Shown here piece by piece: positions 31,277-36,265 of a stretch of 36,265 nt of DNA; within the stretch, counting starts at the first letter, position 1, and each line of letters opens with the position of its first letter. A program made the translations under genes and the position numbers. The stretch is from Nitriliruptoraceae bacterium (lineage in GTDB: Bacteria; Actinomycetota; Nitriliruptoria; Nitriliruptorales; Nitriliruptoraceae): positions 1 through 36,265 of the forward strand of contig JAFIEQ010000026.1 in assembly GCA_020832455.1 (NCBI GenBank). The letters are read 5' to 3'. The notes beneath the pieces were generated by a model, which had not been told where the DNA came from, did not search any database, and saw only the letters and a list, made by a program, of their open reading frames with translations.

Positions 31277-32326
31277 TCAGCGACGCAACCGGCGCCAGAT
31301 CGCGGTCACACCCCACGCGGCGAGCAGCCCGGCGACGATCCCCGCCCGCGCGACGTCGCGGCGCCGGACCCGCAGCCCCGGCACGCTCCAGTACCCGTGG
31401 TGCTCGGCGGCCATGGCGGCGACGGCGTCGCGATTGCTGTGCTTGGGCGACCAGCCGGTCGCCTCCAGCCGCGCCGCGCTCATCACCGCGGGGTGCATGA
31501 ACATCGCCAGCAGGCCCGGCGGCTGCGCGCCGATGCCGAACGTCCACAGCCGCTCGGTCACCGACCAGGCGACCTCCTCGGGCACCTCGACGGTGCGGCG
31601 GCCGACGATCGCGGTGACCTCGTCGAACGACAGCCACCCGTCGGCGCTGACGTTGTAGACCCCGTCGAGGTCCTGTTCGACGACGTGGACGATCGCGGCG
31701 ACGGCATCGTCGGGGTGCAGGAACTGCATCGGTGGCCGGTGCCCGGCGATCACCGGGATGCGGGGCGCTTCGAACGACCGGGTGATGACGTTGTCCATCC
31801 CGGGGCCGGCCATCAGCGCGAAGCGCAGCAGCGTCACCCGCGGCGGGGTGTCGAGCGCGGCGAGCCAACCCTCGAGCGAGCGTTCCACGGTCACCAGGTG
31901 CTCGGCGTAGGGCAGCGACTCGATGCCGCGCAGCGCGCTGTCCTCGGTGAGCGGCAGGTCGTTGTCGGGGTGCGCGCCGTAGACCACCACCGATGAGGGC
32001 AGCACGACCCGGGCGACCCCGGCGTCGCTCGCGGCCTGCAGGACCGCCCGGGTGCCCGTGACGTTGACGGCCCGCATGGCGTCCTCGTCCCGCATCGGAT
32101 CGACGCGGGCGGCGAGGTGGATGAGCACGTCCACGCCCTTGAGCGCGCTGGCCAGGCCCGGGTCGCGCACGTCGGCCGGGCGGTACTCGAAGCGGCGCGG
32201 CATGACGTTGACCGGTGGCTGGTGATCGATGCCGACCAGGCGCTCGACGGACTCGTCCGCGCCGAGCGTGCGGACCAGCCGCGTGCCGAGCTGGCCGCCC
32301 GCGCCGGTGATGGCGATGGTGGTCAC
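31277..32326 (-). CDS. NAD-dependent epimerase/dehydratase (extended SDR) with C-terminal anchor
   Basis: A 349-aa protein starting at GTG 32326 with ggag six bases upstream. The Rossmann nucleotide loop is TGAGGQLG (7-14); an acidic residue at Asp34 suggests NAD. LIHLAARVDPMRDEDAMRAVNVTGT and LPSSVVVYG are typical of extended SDRs. The catalytic motif is atypical: Tyr140 is followed by AEHL, so the YxxxK lysine is replaced by Leu144, and classical dehydrogenase chemistry is doubtful. The C-terminus has a possible membrane helix (AGIVAGLLAAWGVTAIWRRLRR). The substrate is unknown. Divergent from the zincin gene with overlapping promoters. Confidence 0.88.
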   Translation of the reverse strand: MTTIAITGAGGQLGTRLVRTLGADESVERLVGIDHQPPVNVMPRRFEYRPADVRDPGLASALKGVDVLIHLAARVDPMRDEDAMRAVNVTGTRAVLQAASDAGVARVVLPSSVVVYGAHPDNDLPLTEDSALRGIESLPYAEHLVTVERSLEGWLAALDTPPRVTLLRFALMAGPGMDNVITRSFEAPRIPVIAGHRPPMQFLHPDDAVAAIVHVVEQDLDGVYNVSADGWLSFDEVTAIVGRRTVEVPEEVAWSVTERLWTFGIGAQPPGLLAMFMHPAVMSAARLEATGWSPKHSNRDAVAAMAAEHHGYWSVPGLRVRRRDVARAGIVAGLLAAWGVTAIWRRLRR

Positions 32327-32374
32327 CCTTCGCTCCCCGTCCTCAGGTCCGGGTTCGGATCGGCCTGCGCGCCC

Positions 32375-32381
32375 TACGGTA
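32375..32381. promoter_or_regulatory. symmetric -10 (TACGGTA) of a bidirectional promoter
   Basis: TACGGTA reads as TACGGT on the plus strand and TACCGT on the minus strand. It lies midway between two divergent genes, about 65 bases from the metalloprotease start and about 50 from the SDR start. Such TANNNTA elements are known to drive transcription both ways. Confidence 0.5.
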
Positions 32382-32443
32382 GCCACCGACGGACCACCCA
32401 CCGAGGGTGCGTTCGTCCAGGCCGACGATGGAAAGGCCGTGCG

Positions 32444-34015
32444 GTGGCAGACCTCCCCGACCGACGCGACGACGACGAGGACCCCTTCGCGGGGCTCCCC
32501 CCGGAACTGCGCCAGATGATGGAGCAGCTCGGCGGCCCCGGTGCGCTCGAACGCGCCCAGGAACAGCTGCAGGCGATGTTCGGCGGCGGGGCGATACCCG
32601 GGTTCGGCTTCCAGCCGCCCGCGACCCCCACCGGCCCGGTCGACTGGAACCTCGCCAGCCGCATCGCGTTGCAGCTGGCCGCCGACGGCGACCGTGGGCC
32701 GACCCCCGAGGAGCAGTCCCGGGCGGACGAGGCCTTCCGCCTGGCCGAGCACTGGCTGGACGCGACCCCGCTGCCCGCCCCGCCCGATGCCGGGCGCATC
32801 GTGGTCGCCTCGCGCCAGACCTGGGTCAACGCCGCGATCAAGGCGCTCAAGCCGCTGGTCGAGCCGGTGGCCGCTGCCTCGACCGAGGCGATGGTCCGGC
32901 TCGCCACCGAACAGTTCGAGCAGCTCGCCGAGGGCGGCATGCCCTCGCGCGACGAACTGCCCGAGGAGCTGCAGGCCATGCTCCCGCCCGGCTTCGAGCA
33001 GCTGCTCGAACAGATGATGGGCTCCGACCCCGGCGCGATGCTGCGGCCCTCGGGGGCGATGCTCGCCGGGCTGCAGGCAGGGCAGGTCATCGGCCAGCTC
33101 GCCCAGCAGCTCACCGGCCAGTACGACCTGGGCATCCCCACCGCCGGTCGTGACCAGGCCCACCACCTCGCGGTCAACATCACGGAGGACCTCGACGGCT
33201 ACGGCCTGGACCTCACCGAGGTCGCGATCGTGCTGGCGCTGACCGAGGCCGCCCACCGCCGCCTCTACCACGCGGTGCCGTGGCTGGAGGCGCACGTGCA
33301 CGGGCTCGTCGCCCGGTTCGCCTCCGGCACCGAGGTCGATCCGCGCCGGCTGCAGGACATGTCCGAGGAGCTGATGTCCTCGGTCGATCCCGACGACCCG
33401 GAGTCGCTGCGTGCGGCGATGGAGCGGGCCGCCTCGATGCACATGGAGCCGACCGCGGAGCAGCAGCGGATCCTCGAGCGGCTGCAGGGCGTGGTGTGCC
33501 TGGTCGGGGCGTGGGCCCGGCACGAGGTCGCCCGCGCCGTCGACGGGCGGCTGCCGACCCTGGACCGCATCGAGGAGGTGCTGCGCCGTCGCCGTGCCAG
33601 CCGGGGGGACGGCGAGCAGTTGCTGGCATCCCTGCTCGGGTTGGACATCAAGCCCGACGACGAACAGGTCGGTGAACGGTTCGTGCAGGCCGTGGAGGCG
33701 TCGCTCGGGCAGGAGGGGCTGCACCGCGCGCTCGCGCACCCGGAGAACCTGCCCGACGCGGTGGAGCTCGCCGACCCGGACCGCTGGGTGGCGCGCATGC
33801 GTGCGGACGAGGACCTCGACATCCCCGACGACGCCGCGGCGCTGTTCGCGGGGCTCGGCGACGCGCCCAGGGAGGCCAGTGCCGACGAGCGTGTCGCCGC
33901 GCGCGAGCGCGGCGAGGAGCCCGATGGCGCTGGCCCGGCCGAGGCCGCAGGGCCCGACGATCCGAGCGACGGCGACGACGTGGACGACCGCGACGACGGC
34001 ACCGACGACACGTGA
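32444..34015 (+). CDS. zinc-dependent metalloprotease-like protein (zincin_2)
   Basis: A 523-aa protein of the actinobacterial 'F420 biosynthesis associated' / zincin_2 family (PF10103). The N-terminus is rich in Pro, Gly and acidic residues; family blocks include PVDWNLASRIALQLAADGDRGPT, GAMLAGLQAGQVIGQLAQQLTGQYDLGIP, and the active-site-like helix VALTEAAHRRLYHAVPWLEAHVHGLV (about residues 265-287, partly quoted), where EAAHRRLYH-PWL replaces a classical HExxH. The C-terminus is an acidic tail (DDPSDGDDVDDRDDGTDDT). It starts at GTG 32444, seven bases after ggaaagg. No signal peptide, so cytoplasmic. A role in F420 metabolism has not been shown for the family. Confidence 0.87.
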   Translation: MADLPDRRDDDEDPFAGLPPELRQMMEQLGGPGALERAQEQLQAMFGGGAIPGFGFQPPATPTGPVDWNLASRIALQLAADGDRGPTPEEQSRADEAFRLAEHWLDATPLPAPPDAGRIVVASRQTWVNAAIKALKPLVEPVAAASTEAMVRLATEQFEQLAEGGMPSRDELPEELQAMLPPGFEQLLEQMMGSDPGAMLRPSGAMLAGLQAGQVIGQLAQQLTGQYDLGIPTAGRDQAHHLAVNITEDLDGYGLDLTEVAIVLALTEAAHRRLYHAVPWLEAHVHGLVARFASGTEVDPRRLQDMSEELMSSVDPDDPESLRAAMERAASMHMEPTAEQQRILERLQGVVCLVGAWARHEVARAVDGRLPTLDRIEEVLRRRRASRGDGEQLLASLLGLDIKPDDEQVGERFVQAVEASLGQEGLHRALAHPENLPDAVELADPDRWVARMRADEDLDIPDDAAALFAGLGDAPREASADERVAARERGEEPDGAGPAEAAGPDDPSDGDDVDDRDDGTDDT

Positions 34016-34042
34016 TCCGGCCGGCGACGGAAGGGACCGACC

Positions 34043-34444
34043 ATGACCGGGCAGTTGGCAACGGACGTGTGGAACCGGGCGTGCACGTTGTTCCCCGGGG
34101 ACGACGAGACGCCGGCGCGCGAGGGTGACTGGGCGCTGGCCGGCGCGCTCATCCTCGACGGTGTGGTGCAGAACGGCGGCCTGGGCAGCGCGATCGAGCA
34201 GGAGGTCGTCGACGCTGGCGTCGCCGGCCTGCGCTGGCTGGGTCTCGACGAGGTCGCACAGGTCGTGCAGCGCGCCGCGCAGCGCGTCGCGGCAGCGGAG
34301 GGCGCCGACGAGGATGCCGCCTACGAACGCATCGAAGCCGAGGACGACGCGGCCTACTACGAGCTCGACACCGCGCAGCGGCTCACCGCCGCACTCGACG
34401 CCCGACTCGCCACCTCGCCCGAGGCCTTCGCCCCCGTCCGCTGA
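34043..34444 (+). CDS. DMP19/DUF4375-like small protein, tentative
   Basis: A 133-aa helical, acidic protein starting at ATG 34043 with ggaaggg upstream. The segment LDGVVQNGGLGSAIEQEVVDAGVAGLRWLGLDEVAQVVQRA (about residues 38-78) has the NGG-helix-alpha-x-LG pattern of the DMP19-like (DUF4375) family, which includes DNA-mimic proteins and putative immunity proteins. It sits 27 bp after the zincin gene and is probably co-transcribed. Function unknown. Confidence 0.65.
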   Translation: MTGQLATDVWNRACTLFPGDDETPAREGDWALAGALILDGVVQNGGLGSAIEQEVVDAGVAGLRWLGLDEVAQVVQRAAQRVAAAEGADEDAAYERIEAEDDAAYYELDTAQRLTAALDARLATSPEAFAPVR

Positions 34445-34479
34445 CGAGTGGCGGGCGCGGAGGCCATGGAGGCGGCGCG

Positions 34480-34485
34480 TACGCT
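34480..34485 (+). promoter_or_regulatory. -10 (TACGCT) of a leaderless-type promoter
   Basis: TACGCT ends six bases before ATG 34492, the spacing expected when transcription starts at the A of the start codon. No ribosome binding site is present between them. It is the same hexamer as at 4438. Confidence 0.5.
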
Positions 34486-34491
34486 CCCCGG

Positions 34492-35322
34492 ATGCTGATC
34501 GCCACCGACCTCGACGGGACCCTGGTTCCCAACGGTGCCGACCAGGTCAGCGCTCGGACGGCGGAGGCGCTCGCGCGCGCGGACGAAGCCGGCGTCCCCG
34601 TGGTCTTCGTCACGGGCCGCCCGTTGCGGTGGATGGAGCAGCTCTGGCCACACGTCGGTCGTCACGGTCGCGCCATCGTGTCCAACGGCGCGGTGGTCTA
34701 CGACGTCCCGAGTCGTTCGGCGGTGCGCGTCGCGGGGCTCGAACCCGACGCCGGGCTGGCGATCGCCGGCGCCATCCGGACCGCGCTGCCCGACGCCAGC
34801 TTCGCGATCGAGTGTCTGGACGGCATCCGTGTCGAGGACGCCTACGACAGCCCCCACGACCTGCACGGCGACACGCCGCGCGGACGACTCGACCGGCTGT
34901 GGAACACCACCGCCGTGAAGCTGCTCGTCCGACACAACGGGCCGCAGCGCGCGTCGCCGGAGGACCTCCACCGCCACATCGCCGAGGTGGTGGGGATCAC
35001 CGCCACCTGCACGTGGTCGATGCCCGGCCTGATGGAGATCAGTGCGCCCGGGGTGACCAAGGCCAGCGCGCTGCGCTGGCTCACGGCACAGCTCGGCGTC
35101 GACCAACGCGACGTCGTCGCCTTCGGGGACATGCCCAACGACATCCCGATGCTCCGCTGGGCCGGGGGCTCCTACGCCGTCCAGGGCGCACACCCGGACG
35201 TGGTCGCCGCGGCCGACCGCCGGGCTCCGGGCTGCGCCGATGACGGCGTCGCGACCACCATCGACGCCCTGCTCGCTGGGTCGACCCACGGTCGGCCACC
35301 AACGGGCTGCGCGCCGGGCTGA
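34492..35322 (+). CDS. Cof-type HAD hydrolase (sugar/FMN phosphatase-like)
   Basis: A 276-aa soluble phosphatase of HAD subfamily IIB. Motif I DLDGTL has nucleophile Asp6 and acid Asp8; motif II is VFVTGRP; Lys in GVTKASALRWL supplies motif III; motif IV is FGDMPNDIPML. The cap domain (about residues 80-190) is of the C2B alpha/beta type. Substrates in this family are sugar phosphates or phosphorylated vitamins and cannot be read from sequence. The start is probably translated from a leaderless mRNA. The gene ends 10 bp before a perfect 3 x 25 bp repeat. Confidence 0.92.
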   Translation: MLIATDLDGTLVPNGADQVSARTAEALARADEAGVPVVFVTGRPLRWMEQLWPHVGRHGRAIVSNGAVVYDVPSRSAVRVAGLEPDAGLAIAGAIRTALPDASFAIECLDGIRVEDAYDSPHDLHGDTPRGRLDRLWNTTAVKLLVRHNGPQRASPEDLHRHIAEVVGITATCTWSMPGLMEISAPGVTKASALRWLTAQLGVDQRDVVAFGDMPNDIPMLRWAGGSYAVQGAHPDVVAAADRRAPGCADDGVATTIDALLAGSTHGRPPTGCAPG

Positions 35323-35332
35323 CCGCCGACGA

Positions 35333-35407
35333 GCGCGCACGCGGCATCGACGCGGAGGCGCGCACGCGGCATCGACGCGGAGGCGCGCACGCGGCATCGA
35401 CGCGGAG
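35333..35407 (+). repeat. three perfect tandem 25-bp repeats
   Basis: Three identical 25-bp units (35333-35357, 35358-35382, 35383-35407), each starting gcgcgcacgcggc and ending cgcggag, followed by gcgcac of a fourth. There is no spacer, so it is not a CRISPR. It lies just after the HAD stop. Confidence 0.92.
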
Positions 35408-35555
35408 GCGCACTCACGGGGCACGCACCACCACGCCCGGGACCGGACGGTGAGCGGTCGGTCCTGCGGCGCACGTGGATCGATGCTGTCCGGTCGCCGG
35501 ACAGGAGCGTCCGGCTCGCGGACGGCACCCACCGAGCTCGCGGACAGGGCCGAAC

Positions 35556-35585
35556 GCAGAGGTACGACCCCGGTCGTACCTCTGC
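35556..35585 (+). promoter_or_regulatory. perfect 14-bp inverted repeat upstream of the lipoprotein gene
   Basis: gcagaggtacgacc (35556-35569) and ggtcgtacctctgc (35572-35585) are exact reverse complements with a two-base centre. It ends 23 bases before the ATG of the lipoprotein gene. Its symmetry and tiny spacer suit a protein-bound operator more than an RNA hairpin. Smaller dyads (tgtccgg/ccggaca, 35487-35503) lie just upstream. Nothing else is seen in 35408-35608. Confidence 0.7.
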
Positions 35586-35608
35586 AGACTCCCACCGACA
35601 AGGACGAC

Positions 35609-36166
35609 ATGCGACTGCGCTCCCGCACCCTGCCGTTGCTGGCGGCCGCCGGCCTGATGCTCGCCGCCTGCGGTGACGACGCCGCGGATGACGCCGCGGA
35701 CGACGCCGCGGCGGAGTCCGATGCCATGGCCGACGACGAGGACGTCGTCGAGGACGACGCCAACGGCGACATCGACCTGGCCATCGCCGACTCGCCGCTC
35801 GGCGAGCACGTGGTCGACGGCGACGGGCTGACCCTCTACCTGTTCGACAACGACGAGCCCGGCGTCAGCAACTGCACCGACGACTGCCTCGCGAACTGGC
35901 CGCCGCTCACGGTCGACGACGAACCCACCTGGGGCGACGGCGTCGACGGTGACCTGGTCGGCACGATCGAGCGCGAGGACGACGGCTCGATGCAGGTGAC
36001 CTACGACGGCATGCCGCTGTACTTCTGGGCCAACGACGCCGCTCCCGGTGACGTCGAGGGCCAGGGCGTCAACGACGTGTGGTGGGTCGTCGCTCCCGAC
36101 GGCAGCGCCATCACGGAGACCGGTGACGACGCCGCCATGGACGACGGTGGCGGCCGGGACTACTGA
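35609..36166 (+). CDS. secreted lipoprotein with Lipoprotein_15 repeats
   Basis: A 185-aa lipoprotein. The signal peptide MRLRSRTLPLLAAAGLMLAAC ends in the lipobox LAAC (Cys at about 21), followed by a DNA-level and protein-level acidic repeat (DDAADDAADDAA). The C-terminal part matches the secreted repeat family PF03640: GDGLTLYLFDNDEPGVSNCTDDCLANWPPL and a second unit YDGMPLYFWANDAAPGDVEGQGVNDVWWVVAPDG. The two cysteines in SNCTDDCLANWP may form a disulphide or bind a cofactor. It is exported and anchored to the membrane; function unknown. ATG 35609 has aagga upstream. Confidence 0.9.
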   Translation: MRLRSRTLPLLAAAGLMLAACGDDAADDAADDAAAESDAMADDEDVVEDDANGDIDLAIADSPLGEHVVDGDGLTLYLFDNDEPGVSNCTDDCLANWPPLTVDDEPTWGDGVDGDLVGTIEREDDGSMQVTYDGMPLYFWANDAAPGDVEGQGVNDVWWVVAPDGSAITETGDDAAMDDGGGRDY

Positions 36167-36179
36167 GCCACCAGCGAGC

Positions 36180-36265
36180 GATGCGTGGGGGGGCCCGGGG
36201 CGGGGGGGGCCCCCCCCCGGGGGGGGGGGTGGGGGGGGGGGGGGGGTTGGGCACCGCGCCCCCAC
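36180..36265. other. G/C homopolymer tail, probable assembly artefact
   Basis: The last ~85 bases are long runs of G and C broken by a few other bases, unlike the rest of the window. This resembles poly-G read artefacts assembled at a contig end. No biological feature should be inferred here. Confidence 0.8.

Noticed and set aside
35333..35407. CRISPR-like repeat
   Set aside because: The three units are contiguous with no spacers, and there are no cas genes.

Overview
The window is a 36.3 kb high-GC stretch, almost certainly chromosomal DNA of a high-GC actinobacterium. The evidence is near-universal G/C at codon third positions, GTG starts, a UPF0182 giant membrane protein, a YlbL-like PDZ/Lon protease, a zincin_2 metalloprotease and an initiator tRNA of actinobacterial type. 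The exact lineage cannot be fixed from sequence alone. Both ends look like contig ends: the first 55 bases exactly repeat an internal stretch, and the last ~80 bases are G/C homopolymer.

1-4321: a carbohydrate-uptake operon. It holds a small dimeric alpha/beta-barrel protein, a ThuA-like GATase1 protein, two MalF/MalG-type permeases, a second small barrel protein (EthD-like) and a ribokinase-family kinase. The binding protein and ATPase are not in the window. 4322-7306: a terminator-like hairpin, then a putative yybP-ykoY (Mn2+) riboswitch directly upstream of a P2A P-type ATPase with a PMR1/SPCA-like MDGPPA signature, which suggests Mn2+ efflux.

7452-10998 (minus): a phosphorelay cluster of a membrane sensor, a histidine-kinase core, a single-domain response regulator and a REC-histidine kinase hybrid, mostly joined by 4-nt overlaps. 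The sensor and kinase core are one reading frame broken by an in-frame TGA. 11211-14919: an unknown protein, a GNAT-membrane fusion behind a consensus promoter, a TetR regulator, a tandem hairpin-repeat array and a small membrane protein.

15181-25002: a ~9.8 kb genomic island in the 3' end of an initiator tRNA-Met gene (24959-25033, minus). It is bounded by 39-nt identical (46-nt near-identical) tRNA-derived direct repeats and by 21-nt arm-like repeats. The cargo is an orphan XRE antitoxin-like protein, a zinc-ribbon protein, a damaged AbiE-type (type IV) toxin-antitoxin pair with a palindromic operator, a pRiA4b ORF-3-like/SEC-C pair, an ISL3-family insertion sequence and a SWIM zinc-finger protein. 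No integrase is visible, so the island looks degraded and immobile.

25083-36166: core-like genes. These are UPF0182, the PDZ/Lon protease, an acidic low-complexity protein, an SMI1-like protein, an SDR epimerase divergent from a zincin_2 metalloprotease (sharing a symmetric -10), a DMP19-like protein, a Cof-type HAD hydrolase with a leaderless-type promoter, a perfect 3 x 25 bp repeat, a 14-bp-arm palindrome and a secreted lipoprotein.
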